NCBI GenBank assembly: GCA_031841125.1
Contig: CM063108.1
Location: 54,954,122 to 55,018,121 of the forward strand
Source of the DNA: Acanthococcus lagerstroemiae
Taxonomy: Eukaryota > Arthropoda > Insecta > Hemiptera > Eriococcidae
Direction of reading: 5' to 3'
DNA: 64,000 bases
Program-made: the position numbers and the translations under genes
Part shown: piece by piece, positions 10,945 through 22,394 of the stretch
How the letters are laid out: each line of letters opens with the position of its first letter
How positions within the stretch are numbered: position 1 is the first letter of the stretch
Notes under the pieces: generated by a model
The model's database searches: none
What the model was told of the DNA's origin: nothing
Seen by the model: the letters and a program-made list of their open reading frames with translations, nothing else

Positions 10945-10994
10945 GACTCGAAAGGGCGGATTCCAGGGCTTGGGTTGAGAGCAAAATTAGAAAA
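10945..10994 (+). mobile_element. SINE1, isolated 3' tail
   Basis: The last ~50 bases of SINE1 are repeated here (CTCGAAAGGGCGGATTCCAG, GGTTGAGAGCAAAATTAG) without head or body. This is either a second, strongly 5'-truncated copy or a local duplication of the copy 2 tail. Confidence 0.8.
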
Positions 10995-10999
10995 GACTC

Positions 11000-13937
11000 C
11001 TCTTCCGAGAAATAGTGGAGCTGAGACACTGGGAGAGTAAATTGAGAGTAGAGTGCAAGAAGTGGTAAAACAGTTATCTTGAACTGGCAGACTACGCCAA
11101 CCAAGATCAAGTCGGATGTTAGTTAACGTAGTCTGCACTCTGCACTCGAAGAAAATGAGCTTATGCACTTTTTTGCCCTCCAGCTAAGATACAAGAAAAC
11201 AGAACAAATTTAACTTAGGATACAAGTTAGGTTCGATGTCCCAGGATAGACTGACAGAAGCGACGTAGATCCCAGGAAAGGAGCACAGGGAACGAAGCTC
11301 TCGAAACTGCGAGTAGAAAGCAGCGAAGCTTTTCTAATTTTATCCGCAATTTTTCCGATACAATGTTCCCGTTTTCATGGTCTCAGACCACTAGGTAGAA
11401 TTTCATAGCTCTCTAAGGATACCCCACCGTTCCCAAACAGAAGTTTTAATAGTCCCAGCTTGAATGATACAGCGAGAATAATTTCTCAAAATTGATATTT
11501 TAGACCGTGAGAAGAGGCTTAAACCCCGGAATATTCACTTTCCCAGGAAAAAAAGAAGGAAATTTGGGTGAACGCTGAAATTACTCCGGACTTCAAGAGG
11601 TTTTGGGACCGCCTCGGTTACAGAAGTATAGTATAAATCAGGGCCATATACCCACAGAAGAATGAAAGAGTAGAGTAAAAGAGTAAAAAGTCACTCGATA
11701 CGACTAAGAACACGATTATTTGGAATTATTTATCATTTACTCGATCACATGCTGTTAAAACCACTTTGATAAAATATAAAACACGCATTCAGAGGTTTAT
11801 GAGTACTCCGAACAGTCCACGCACTAGGAAGAAAAACCTGAATTTCCAATTCTATATTTCTCGGCATTAATTCACGATTTGCGATCCCGCTCAATACAAA
11901 GTTCACAATATATTGCTCTCTGATCTCGATGACTCCCTCCTATAACGAATATTGCACACCAAATTCTGCTCCATCTAGTGGCGTCCGAACGAGATGGGAG
12001 TCATAGGGGTGCGGCGATCCTCCTCCTCTCAATTTTACATTTTTGTATAAATCGTCTGATCGTCCTGCCGAATCACTTCCTGTGTAGCACGATGCGATAA
12101 TCTAACAAACTCTTTTGTCTCCTGCATTTCTATACACATTCGGCATGTGACCTTTTCAATACCACATTCTTATTATTCTTCTTATTATTATTCTCTTGAC
12201 TCGTTCCCCTTTTTCTTCTACATCGATCGGCCAGGTAGGACATCAGTTTAATTTAGTTTTTAGTTTATGTTTTGCGGCTTAGGATATCTGTTAATTTTAG
12301 TCGAAGGGCAGTCTTAGTTCAGCTGCAGTTCATAGGAAGTTCAGTTACAGCTCTATCATGGTTTTACAATCGATCGTGTATACAATACACGCGCTTCTTA
12401 CACTCTGTCGTCGTCTTGATTTCGTATGCCTCCGAATTTAAAACCTATTTTTCTTGTACAAATCCTGAAATATCCGCAGTGGTAAGAAGTATCAATTGTA
12501 CCCCACCCAAAGAAGACAAAATTAGATTGATAAAAAGGCGCTCTGAGAGATTTGAAAAACAAGATTCAGAGATTTTTGGAAATTTACAAAATTTTTCGCT
12601 CAACTCCGCTGTTGAGATTTGAGAGACATGGAAACCTTTTCTTTTTTCTTTTATTTGATTCAAATTTCAAATGTTTTTCCTAAAAAATCCCGCTGGCTCC
12701 ATCGTTTAGCTAAATTCAAACATCGAAACGGGTAGACTGTTTTTTAAAGACAGGAAGGCATTTATACACGTTTCGCTTCCCCGGTCCATACACCCACAGG
12801 CAGATGGTCATCGGCCCCATCAGCATTCCGAATTACGAGCCTTTGTTCTGACGACAATTTCATTCAACCATTTCGAAACACCGATACGTGTTCGACCAAA
12901 AGAACATTATTATACCGCATCCCAAAAACAATTACGATCTGTATCGCCTAAGCCGGTTGATTATATATTTTTCAGAACGAAGCACTATGGAAGTCAAGAC
13001 GATGTAAAAAATCCACTACCGGCACTTATAATGGAAAAGTGTCGAGTATGTTGATTTAATCCAACCGTTTAGGAGATAAAAAGAGATGTACAGAATGTCA
13101 CTCCCCCGACTGACAATATTCGTGTAACATTTCTGAGTTCAATCGCCTTCAGCTCTCCCAGCAAAAAAGTCAAAGAAAAAATGTATGATTTATGATGCGA
13201 ATACGAAACAGCTACAATGTTGTTATAATGCAAACGTCATAATTAGTAGACGCTTTATGTCGTCAATTACAGCCCCTTGTCATATGCGCACTATTAATGA
13301 AAAATTTTCTGGATGAGTGGTGTGACATAAGAAATTATACTGATCTTTTAACTACATAAATTAACCTGGAAGCTATAAATGGCATCTGTTCGAAAACTGC
13401 ACAAGGGCGACTGTGGGAAAATCAAATCGCATAGCGGCTTCGATGGATGTTTTCTTTTGGACTCGAATAGGGGAATTAATTTGCGACTTTCTGATGTTAG
13501 TTAATATGCAATCCGCTTTGACTTTCTTTCGCCGCCATAATTCCACGAAATATTAATTAATCGAAAAATAGTCCAACATGTGTCATTCTTTCGAGAGGCT
13601 TGCTGAAAATAGCTGTCTACTTCTTCAGTTATAATGCATCGTTTCGATTGACTTTCCAGTTTCAAATTTTACCAACTGTAAACAATTTTCAAAGTTGATA
13701 AATAAGGAATGTGTCATTACTTATCAGTTCGACCGAAAAATGGAACTTCTAGCTTTCGAACACTTCGATTTTGACCGAACTGACGGGCGAGATTTCAGTG
13801 TATCCCAGTAATATTCCTGTGAAACCATTTGGATTCATTCCCCCCCCCCCTTCGCTGAATTCTAAAAACGTACTTTTTTGTGTTAATTTGTTATGAATTT
13901 CAAGAACTTTTTGCTTTCGATTCACCAGTTTATTTCG
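11000..13937. other. Unassigned sequence, no gene seen
   Basis: Nearly 3 kb without recognisable genes or element ends. It contains a short duplication (AGTCTGCACTCTGCACTC near 11130), an ATT/CTT-rich stretch near 12170-12200, and a poly(C) run at 13840-13850. Frames such as 12272-12622 have no domain and are treated as chance. Confidence 0.5.
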
Positions 13938-14205
13938 ACATGGATATGTCTAGTGGTTCGCCACGCGAAAGAGAAAAATTCCGCAGAAAAACGTTACCAT
14001 CGTGATGTGTAGTTGAGTATTCCCCTTTTCCCAGTCATTTGTTCCATCACGTTTTGACTGGCCGACACGTTGAATGCCGAACGAAGCCGAGAATGGACGA
14101 TTAGAGAGAGCATTGGAATGTGGATATGCACGTCAATGCGGTCCGGCAGTCGCCTGGACGGCATATCCATGTAACCATGTCCTTCCATGCAACGGTCGAA
14201 CTCTC
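13938..14205 (+). repeat. Repeat family R2, copy A
   Basis: It aligns with 20268-20540. Shared phrases are ACATGGATATGTCTA, AACGTTACC, TTCCATCACGTTT, AATGCCGAACGA, CGAGAATGGACGA, CAGTCGCCTGGAC and CATATCCATGTAAC. The segment begins with ACATGGATATG (13938) and has its inverse CATATCCATGT at 14162-14172. This suggests a 235-bp inverted-repeat element, but similarity between copies continues ~35 bases past the right inverse, so the true ends are unsure. Confidence 0.65.
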
Positions 14206-14448
14206 TTTTTTCAATATTCTTACCTACTGTGGATTTACAATGTATCTACACCACTTGGGTGAAACATTACTTAATGGCTACTTTCAAAATACATGATAGA
14301 TTTTTTGTAATTTCTCGAAACAGAATCTAGAAATTAAGTGAAGTACCATTTATGGTTCAGTACTCGTTTGCGGATCATATGATCTGTGCGCTGGGTGAAT
14401 AACGTTACACCAACGAGTCTGGTGTCAGATGTTGAGTACTATCTACAG
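14206..14448. other. Unassigned sequence
   Basis: Nothing recognised between R2 and the hAT MITE. It ends in the left TSD ATCTACAG at 14441-14448. Confidence 0.4.
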
Positions 14449-14690
14449 CAAGGGCGCAACTAAGGATAGCCCCCTTCAAAGTTCTTTGAAATTTTTTCTA
14501 AATCAATTTAGAAACGAAAAAAAGATTGATGCCGATGACCTGATACGGTTACGTTGCGTCGTAGATCCGTACAAATTTACAGCTCATGAAAATAGATAGG
14601 TACCAAATCAAGTTTTCACCCCAGCCCAAGTTTGTTTCGTTTTTTTCTAAATTCTAGCCCCCACCAAAAAAAGTTCTGGTTGCGCCCCTG
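14449..14690. mobile_element. hAT-type MITE, 242 bp, perfect 8-bp TSD
   Basis: The left end reads CAAGGGCGCAACTAAGGATA. The reverse complement of the right end reads CAGGGGCGCAACCAGAAC. Both sides are flanked by the same octamer, ATCTACAG (14441-14448 and 14691-14698). CAGGGGCG-type termini with an 8-bp TSD are diagnostic of hAT elements. The 242-bp interior has no coding capacity, so it needs a transposase supplied elsewhere. Confidence 0.9.
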
Positions 14691-15889
14691 ATCTACAGTG
14701 CACATCTATCTAGTTAAAATAGGTCTATTGGGTTTATTATATATATTTATATACAACCGCTATAAAATTTTATAAAAAACAACTTTAATAGACACACTGT
14801 ACACGGTGACTATTTGAAATTTCAGGGGAAAATGGTAAAATGACCTTATCAAATTTGACAAATAACCAAAAAATGACTGGGATTGGAGAACATCAGCAAT
14901 TTTTTCCTTCATTTTCGGGTTTTTGTCTTCACACACTACTCGTCATCACATACTTTCAACCCCCTCACCACAAAAAACTTGAATTTTTAAATAAATGGAG
15001 AAAAATAAAGAGTATCACAACATTCGATTTTTTTCTTGCCTTGCCGGTTATACCCACGCATTTAATAATGGTGTTTTTTTTTTGGTTTTTTTAATAGTAT
15101 TCAGTCCTAACTCCCTAACTCTTCTCAGACACAACTAACCAGCTAGAGTTACATTGGAAGCTTTTGTTGCTATATCTGACGGAAAATTTAATTTCAATTC
15201 TATTTACACTGTACAGCGAAAGCATAAAATAAAGAGAGAAATAATTTTCTTGACAATTAGCAGGATTTCCACAATTCGAAAGAGGAACTTTCTCAAAAAT
15301 GACTTAAATGAACGTTTTAGGAGAAAAATGACTAAAATAACCTTAAATGACTTAAAATGGAAAAAAATGACCAAATGGTTACCTTGACTGTATGATATAT
15401 TCCACACAATATAAGAAATATACTAAGAAAATCAAATTGTAGGTAGAGTAAAAGGTACAATTATGAACCAAGGCACAAATATGGACCCACCCCCCCCCCT
15501 CTACAGGAAATACTGCTAACGCTCCTGGCGAACTAATGCCGAAACATGTTACTTGACACTGAAACAACATGTCCTATACAGCTATCCAGTTTGCTGTGCT
15601 CCAGTTCAATTCTTTAGATGCTGTGTAAAGTTGTTTGTTTTTCACCATGTTATCAACTCACATTGTTAAAATTTGCTAACTTTTGAAGTTCATTTATTTC
15701 AAATATTATTAAATGAGAGAAAACTGGAAAAATGAACGTGAGTAGAAAAAAATTCTAATTTATACCTACGTCCATATTGGTGACTCAATTTTCAATTTTA
15801 TAAAAATCGCGGTAGTGAGGAACTTACGAAGTTAAAAAGAAATTTATCCCTAAAAAAACTAAACTTTATGTCTCACCTTCAGCGCATTG
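14691..15889. other. Unassigned, includes an A-rich quasi-repeat
   Basis: Around 15290-15385 phrases like AAAATGACTAAAATAACC and AAATGACCAAATGG recur. They resemble the larger block at 46.97-49.45 kb. A poly(C) run is at 15490-15499. No gene. Confidence 0.4.
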
Positions 15890-16014
15890 CTCATTAACAT
15901 CCATCTTGCCGAAAAGCCGGCCTAGGTTGAAATTTAGCGAGTTGCTACGTGGGCTCGAACCCAAAACCTCTGAATTTTGAGACCAGCGCGCTATCCACTC
16001 GGCCAACCAGACCC
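15890..16014 (-). mobile_element. SINE1, copy 3 (head only)
   Basis: On the minus strand the copy opens with GGTCTGGTTGGCCGAGTGGA (A box), then TAGCGCGCTGGTCTC, a B box GGGTTCGAGCCC, ACGTAGCAACTCG, and CTAGGCCGGCTTTTCGGC. The conserved middle core (GAAGAGGGCTAA to CTCCCCGACG) is missing after the CGGC hairpin, so the copy is 3'-truncated or rearranged there. Confidence 0.8.
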
Positions 16015-16149
16015 CTCTTACTTTTAGTAGAGTTATTGAGAAAAAAGTTGGAGCGGTCAATGATTGCACGTTTTATTCTAATAATTTTACCTCTAGAACC
16101 CTAGAGGATGAAACATCATTCAGATTGCAGAAAATGTTTAGTATGCTGC

Positions 16150-16753
16150 CAAGGCCCGGAATTTTAGGCGCTAAAAACTAAAAACTTAGAAAAAAGAATT
16201 AAAAGTCTCTAACAAGATCTAGATAGAGTCCTTATATAAAAGTGAAATAGTCTCAAAAAAAAGTCCCGAAAAGCCCCTATAAAATTATGGCTTCATGGGT
16301 ATCCAATTAAAGGTCATAGAAAACTGATCTAATTTTTGTATTTCTACACCCTCCCAAACTACGTACAACATGACATTTTGAATGAAAATATTTTATTGCA
16401 ACAAATAAGGTTGTTATGATTTTTTTTTTGATTTTTTTTTTTTTTAATCAATGGAAATGGATTAAGAAAACTTTTTCTCGGAAGAGTGAAAATTAAAATT
16501 TGTACTTCAAAAAATGGAAAATTGACAAAATAATCTCGAAAATTGGATTTCTAACTGAAATAGCCCCAAAAAGTCTCTAAAAACATCAATTTTAGGCGAG
16601 AATGTCATTTTTAAGGGAAAATAGTCCAAGAAAGGTTGTATTAAAGTTAGCTCATTTGTTTCAGAATTCCTGATTCGTCCAGAAAATTTTAATAGAGCAA
16701 ATAGGCTAGGCTAGAAAGAAAAAACAAGGTTTTACCTAAAAATCCGGGCCATG
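16150..16753. mobile_element. Putative hAT-like element, 604 bp, inverted ends
   Basis: The left end reads CAAGGCCCGGAATTTTAGG. The reverse complement of the right end reads CATGGCCCGGATTTTTAGG, 17 of 19 positions the same. The form of the ends fits hAT elements. The flanking octamers do not match, so the TSD is lost or the ends are slightly misplaced. The interior is A/T-rich with no transposase homology. Confidence 0.6.
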
Positions 16754-16906
16754 TTCATCAGCATCGTCATTTGCCGCCTGTACCAATTTTCAGCCTCTCG
16801 CCAATTTTTTCCTCCGAGTTTCCAACGCAACTAGCCAAAATTGGTTGGGTTAAAGTAACTAGCGGCAGTCCTCCCAAAACTTTTGAAGTAATATTTTTAC
16901 ATTAAA

Positions 16907-17468
16907 ATGTTTTTATACTACTTGATCAGAAAGGCAATGTTTACGTTGGTGTTTTACGGACGACAAGAAACGCCTATCATTCATGCATCGAGTGCTGATG
17001 AAACCTGCATGTAAAGTAAACGTCCCTCAATGTAAAGCGTTTTTACATGAAAAAATTGCTGGCCAGTAATTTTGTATCGGGGAATCGAACCCGCGTCCAT
17101 TGAAGCATTTGACTGAAATGCAGCGATTGTCTCTAAACCACACGGCCACGGACCAAACTACAAAATAGCAACTTAAGAACGCATTTAAATATTCACGACA
17201 TGGTACAGTTGTTACCGTTTGTTGTTAACCATTGTTACGTTTTTGCTGGCCACTACCTGTGTATACTGTTTGTGCACGTGAACAAACTGAAGACAAGACT
17301 GTGATATTGTACTTTGTAGTAATTAACTGAGCAAATTAAATTTTTGCATTAATTACGCACACAAAAATCACCTGTCTATAATTTAGATAAATAAACAGAT
17401 AAAAAATAAAATACAGACCATGTCAGCGAAAAACATTGCCGCTTCTGATCAAGTGGTATAAAAAATAT
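16907..17468. mobile_element. Inverted-repeat element, ~560 bp, enclosing a tRNA-like block
   Basis: The left arm (ATGTTTTTATACTACTTGAT then CAGAAAGGCAATGTTT) and the right arm (AAACATTGCCGCTTCTGATC then AAGTGGTATAAAAAATAT) are inverse copies with a few mismatches over ~36 bases. The interior carries the tRNA-like sequence at 17075-17155 on the minus strand. I find no clear TSD. It could be a DNA element that captured a tRNA-derived sequence, or a SINE beside a coincidental duplication. Confidence 0.55.
17075..17155 (-). tRNA. tRNA-like sequence (pseudo-tRNA or SINE head)
   Basis: The minus strand reads GGTCCGTGGCCGTGTGGTTT with an A-box-like TGGCCGTGTGG. A 7-base loop closed by GCATT/AATGC follows, then a perfect B box, GGTTCGATTCC, in a T-arm-like GCGGG/CCCCG context. 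The 5' and 3' ends do not pair into a convincing acceptor stem, and position 33 of the anticodon loop is C instead of U. A functional tRNA is therefore unlikely; it is more likely a relic or the promoter of a SINE-like unit. Confidence 0.45.
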
Positions 17469-20267
17469 CTTCCACAGCAGAGCCAAAAGTGAGTTTACAT
17501 GATTCTGGAATTGCTCCATTCGCTACGCTTGTTCGCAAACTTTCTCTCCCCATGTAAAAACACTCATTTTTGAGTCTTGGTGTGTAATATACTACATTTC
17601 CTCGCCAAATCTTGACAGAGAGTTGGCTGGGCCTTCGGCTATAATATCTAGAAAATTTGGCCAAATCTAGGTGTAGATATTTTGGAAACTATTTTTCCGA
17701 AATAAGAAAAAACAGTTGAAAGTTTCAAGCTACAAAGTATGGTTTTTGCAACGATTACAAGACCTCACGCAGTTCATACCCAGACTGCTTCTTGAGTTGG
17801 ACTTTTGTAGGGCAAGGAAAGGCGAAAAATACAGCTAACCAGAAATACGAGTAGAAAACAAATTTGTAGTAGTCTTGTGTAGTGTTTTTGGGGTCTGGTC
17901 GTGACCAAAAATTCGGGAGAGGAAGGTGCTAAAATTAGAAAAACCGAAACCGCAAGGGGGTTTAGACCTCTGGCTACGGCATTCGCTATACTCGCACGTA
18001 AGAAACAAATCAGGGCCAAACAAGACCGTATATCTAAGAGTTGCAAACGAGGCCCAGACCCGCCACAGTATAAGGCTTCACTAAATATCGACATACCCTT
18101 GACCCATCTGAAAAGAATGCAAGTTTTTGACTCGCAGAACCTGTCCTGTTTTTTGATTTTTTACAAAAAATTTGAAAAAATTAGAGTCCCGAGGCTTCCC
18201 AATCTTAAATCCGGCTACGCGTTCAAAAGCTTCGAGATGGTATTCCATACGGAAGACAATAATTCAGACCCAGCCAAACACTAAATTTGAAATACCAAAA
18301 GCATTCCGAGATGATCTTTCCTCGTCTTGCTTTTAATTACCAGAAGGAAAATGTTCTCTCGTACGCTAATAACGTTTCGTTTACCGTTAATAATAATCTC
18401 TCGCGGTATTATTCGAATTTACGAAATAACCTGTAGGTACTCTTTTGGTACTTTATACACATTTAATAGTACTCAATTCTATCAACTCGGAGATAAACTT
18501 TGGTCGGTACTTTATCCATAGTAGATTTCCATAAATCTAGCTTAACTGTACCTTCGATATAAACCAGCCACGTTACCGAAATTTCCCGAAGAATGTGGGG
18601 TTTCCTATATATTCATTTAAACGAGTACACAGGCAGATCACACGATCACATTTTAGTTAATGATTTTCCGATTAAATTATTACCTTGAAAGAAGAAAGAC
18701 GCTGCGTATCAGCTCGTAAATAATTAAAGATCTCTAAGTACGTCGATTACGCGGCTGATAATGTTCCTCTCAATAAGTACGAGCTTATCCTGTTCGATAT
18801 GAGAACAAGCCCATAACACATTTATCGACTATTACTACCTATAATTAGCCTCCTTCCAGCGAACTAGCGCCAGTATTCCAGTCTTCGAATGGTAAAATTA
18901 AGAAAAAGTGGTGAAGGAGTACGCCAGATTAAATATAACCCTATGAATTATTTATCAAAGACCAGAGAGGATGCGGATGGGGGAAATATGTACTAGCAAT
19001 GTCTAACTTTAATTAAACAAATTGGTCGAATGAACGGTTTAGGTACCATTAGGATGCTTAAATAACTCTGCCAGAAAAGATACAGAATACCGAAAATTCT
19101 CCGCTATATACTTCACCTGTGTGCGGTACAACTGTATACAAAATTTTATCTCGACGAAAGTGGCTGATTATGTAGGTACCTACATCATCGCGATTATCCC
19201 CAAAAATGAGAATTTTTTTCGATCTCCAAAACGACATAAGACAGACAGTGGGCGGACATACAGACATATTCGTTCCCCGAGAATTAATAAAACGGATTTT
19301 AAATCAAAAATACTAGTTTAGTATCGGAATGATGCTTTGCCTAGCAATTAATTTTACGTCCCTGTAGTAGTATGTTCTTCATTCGCTGATATTATTCGAC
19401 GTTCCTCTCGGTATGACTTACTGAAGCACCTTAATTACCAATTTAAAACTGCAGGAGCTTACCCGCAGTTAATCTCCTCCTGGTGTCTTGTTCTCGTACA
19501 CTTCCAAAGCGCTTTTGGCTATAAATGCGAGAAAAAATTGTGAGCAACTAGTGAAATTTATTGCTGAGCAAAAACCTCTAAAATAATAAAAACAGAGACG
19601 GTAGAATGATGAATGAATGATTCCAAATTAAAGCCACCCTTTCCATGGAATAGCGCTTGCAAACCTCATGTAAACATGTCTGTCGAGGAGTAAGCACGAG
19701 AAAACAACTCACATAAATAATATTCATATGTACGTACGTGCAAAATGTTTCGCTTCTATTCAATGACAAAGGAGTACTAACAAGAAGATACGAACTCGTA
19801 TCTTTTCACCGACTAAAGAGTTCAAGGAGCATAGAAAATCCTGTATTCTACCAATATATAAAAACTTCCAAAGCTAGACTGACAACTGCTGAAGGGTGTT
19901 GAGGAAGATTATTTGTAATACTCCGGTCAGAGGCACTCTACATCAGAATTTGAAAGATGATATGAGTTAGGCGAGCAGAGTGCCATTGCATACAATATTT
20001 GTTGTTTGAGTAAGGATAGCAGGTATCAGATGGATGAGTACACTAAGCCGCCATTTTTATCCCTGATTTTTTCACTGGCAAGTAAACCCACAGCGGGCAA
20101 CGATCGAGGCTGCCCAAACCAACTGATGAATTCAATATACTAATAATACAAAACAACTTACACAAAAAAGGAAATTACAAGAACAAAGGAATAGTTTGGA
20201 AATAAAGACAGGATAAAAGAATAACTTGATGAACACAACCATAAAATTTGATAGTGAAACATTTTTG
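17469..20267. other. Repeat-poor stretch, no gene recognised
   Basis: About 2.8 kb without visible transposon ends. Frames such as 17774-18094 (minus) and 17901-18284 (plus) overlap each other on opposite strands and show no domain. The section 18.3-19.0 kb has many AATTA/TAATT cores, as expected of AT-rich intronic or intergenic DNA. It could hold regulatory sequence, but nothing can be assigned. Confidence 0.45.
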
Positions 20268-20540
20268 ACATGGATATGTCTAATGGCTTGGTACGCAAAA
20301 GAGGAAAATTCACAGAAAACGCAACGTTCCGCATAAAAACGTTACCGTTGTGATGTAGTTGCGTACTTCTCTTTATGCCATCATTCGTTCCATCACGTTT
20401 CAACTGGTGGACACGGAGAATGCCGAACGACACCGAGAATGGACGACCAGAAAAGGCACTGGAATGTGGGTATGCGTGTTAACGCAGTCGCCTGGACAGC
20501 ATATCCATGTAACAATGTCCTTCCCTGCAGCAGTTGGACT
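20268..20540 (+). repeat. Repeat family R2, copy B
   Basis: Second copy of the R2 unit, opening ACATGGATATGTCTAATGG and carrying CATATCCATGT at 20500-20510. It has a small insertion after the first ~60 bases relative to copy A (CACAGAAAACGCAACGTTCC). Its right side runs directly into the LINE remnant at 20555. Confidence 0.65.
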
Positions 20541-20554
20541 TTTTCTTTTCTTTG

Positions 20555-20985
20555 CACTGCAGCCTTACATGAATGTGAAACGTGGACCATAGGGAAACCA
20601 GAGAAGAGAAGGATAGAAGCTTTTGAGATGTAGTGCTGTAGGCGGATACTTAGTACCAATTACCAAATGGTCAGATAAGGCAAGAAATGGAGAATTACTC
20701 AACAGGGTAGGAGATAAAATAGATATTTGGAACTGTCTGAAAAGGAGGAGAGGTAAATAGGACATAAGTTGAGACACCCAAGAATATTACTCCTGCTAGA
20801 AGGAAGGGTGAAAGGAAAGAAGTAGGTGGGTTAACAAAGATTCCATCATGTTCAACAGATTAATGAGGATGTCAAATGTCAGAGTTATTGGCAAACGAAG
20901 GAACTCACACAAGATAGGAAAAAATGGAGAGCGGCATCAAACTGCTTGTAAGACTGATAACCTCATCATCAATAAATGGAACTCA
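20555..20985 (+). pseudogene. RTE-type LINE, 3' end remnant, copy 2
   Basis: Translation recovers ALHECETWTIGKPEKRRIEA, then FEM, IGHKLRHPRILLLLEGRVKG and DRKKWRAAS, with several stops and frame changes. 'GCETWT'-like and 'KRRIEAFEM' blocks are standard in the region after the RT catalytic core of RTE-type LINEs. It matches 7930-8333, including the tail GTAAGACTGATAACCTCATC. It keeps slightly more upstream sequence than copy 1. It is inactive. Confidence 0.82.
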
Positions 20986-21032
20986 CCAACAGGGACTGGT
21001 CCATCAGACCCTTACCCACAACCAATCAGAAC

Positions 21033-22153
21033 CAGTGGCGTGCGACAATTTTTCCTAGGAGGTAAGCGATAAGCATAGAGGCGAAGTAAAAATCAGAACA
21101 AAGGTACGAAACATGCTACTACAAAATGGCATTGATGAAATTATTCAAATAGTTGTATCCCTGTGCAGGGTCATTCATATGCATTTATTCTTTTCTGTGA
21201 CGAATAATAGACACAGGGACGTACCACCAAAGAGTTCTTCCTGGGGGGGGGGGCAAAATTGTCGGATTTTTCCAACTTTGCAACTCAATTCCCAAGTGTC
21301 TAAGCAAAAAGAAAAAACCTTTTGACTTGTTGGATTTTCCCAACTCCACCTGATTGACACTGTAAATTTTCCCAACTAATGAGTGAAAAATTCTTACAGG
21401 GGGGAGAGGTACCCCACCCCTATCAGTATGTCCCTGAACAGACACGGCCAACAAAACAGTTTTCCACCATCTTCACAACCAGTTAACCATAAAATGTTTT
21501 CATAATGCCTAGTAAAACTCAAACCACCTCTCTTTTGCTCAGTTTTTAAAAATAGTGCTTCCTATCATCAATAATTTCTCATTATTCATTAAGAGTAAGT
21601 CGCAAAAACGGGTTTTCAGTAAGATCTCAAATACGCATTTTGGGGACAATAAAACACGGAGTATTCAAACATAACACGTTGACTAGTAGAAGAACATAAT
21701 CACGTTTCACTGTCAACTTCAACGTTTGCGTGTAGCCAGCCGAGCTAAGCCTGACTCAATGTGCTTCCAGAACGCAACCAAACGCACAGGTTCATTCGCG
21801 TTGAACATGCTAGTGTATTTTTGTGTTGGTAATTAACACGGAGGCGGAGCGTAAGTCATGCAATGTGTGCGGTACGGAAAAGAAGCGTTAGATCCAACGC
21901 ACACCTCGGTGACCTATACAAATATCCATGTACAAGGATTGTCAAACGCCAAACAGTATACATCTCCTATGAAATTATTACATACTTAAGCGTAGGGGGT
22001 TGTAAGCGTCAACACAGTTGCTGATTTGCCCAATGTTTCATTATCTTTTATTTGTTACAAGTTGAAGTTGATATTGTATAATGAAGACTTATTTTCTCGG
22101 GAATTTTCAGGGTAGGCGGCGCTTACCTTGCTTGCCTGGAATGCACACCACTG
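21033..22153. mobile_element. hAT-type non-autonomous element, 1121 bp, perfect 8-bp TSD
   Basis: The left end is CAGTGGCGTGCGAC, and an inner GGTAAGCG phrase follows about 28 bases in. The reverse complement of the right end is CAGTGGTGTGCATT, also followed by GGTAAGCG. The octamer ATCAGAAC flanks both sides exactly (21025-21032 and 22154-22161). The CAGTGG termini and 8-bp TSD identify a hAT. A second hAT MITE is nested at 21214-21436; without it the element is about 0.9 kb. No transposase homology. Confidence 0.9.
21214..21436 (+). mobile_element. Nested hAT-type MITE (CAGGGACG family), 223 bp, with TSD
   Basis: The left end is CAGGGACGTACCA. The reverse complement of the right end is CAGGGACATACTGA. 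The flanking octamers are AATAGACA (21206-21213) and AACAGACA (21437-21444), 7 of 8 identical. The interior has an 11-G run (21243-21253) and the phrase GACTTGTTGGATTTT shared with the copy at 5790-6042. It lies inside the larger hAT element and is therefore younger. Confidence 0.88.
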
Positions 22154-22394
22154 ATCAGAACACAGAACATGACATGTCAGTTCACCAAATGGAACTACTT
22201 TAAATAATACAGTGCGTTACAGACAGGCTTTTTCTTCAGTATACCTAAGTCACTGATGATAAGACAGCACTCAAAAATGTTCTAACAAAAATATGCTGTT
22301 TTCAAAGTGAAATTAGTACAAACTTTAAGAACTGTAGGCAACTTATTTTTCACTTATAGCTTCTTAAGACCAACTATATGGATTGAATACTTAG
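22154..22394. other. Short unassigned spacer
   Basis: Begins with the right TSD of the hAT element and runs to the ~81-bp tandem array. Nothing else is seen. Confidence 0.4.

Noticed and set aside
17075..17155. Functional tRNA gene
   Set aside because: The B box is perfect, but the acceptor ends do not pair and the anticodon loop lacks U33. I kept it only as a tRNA-like relic.
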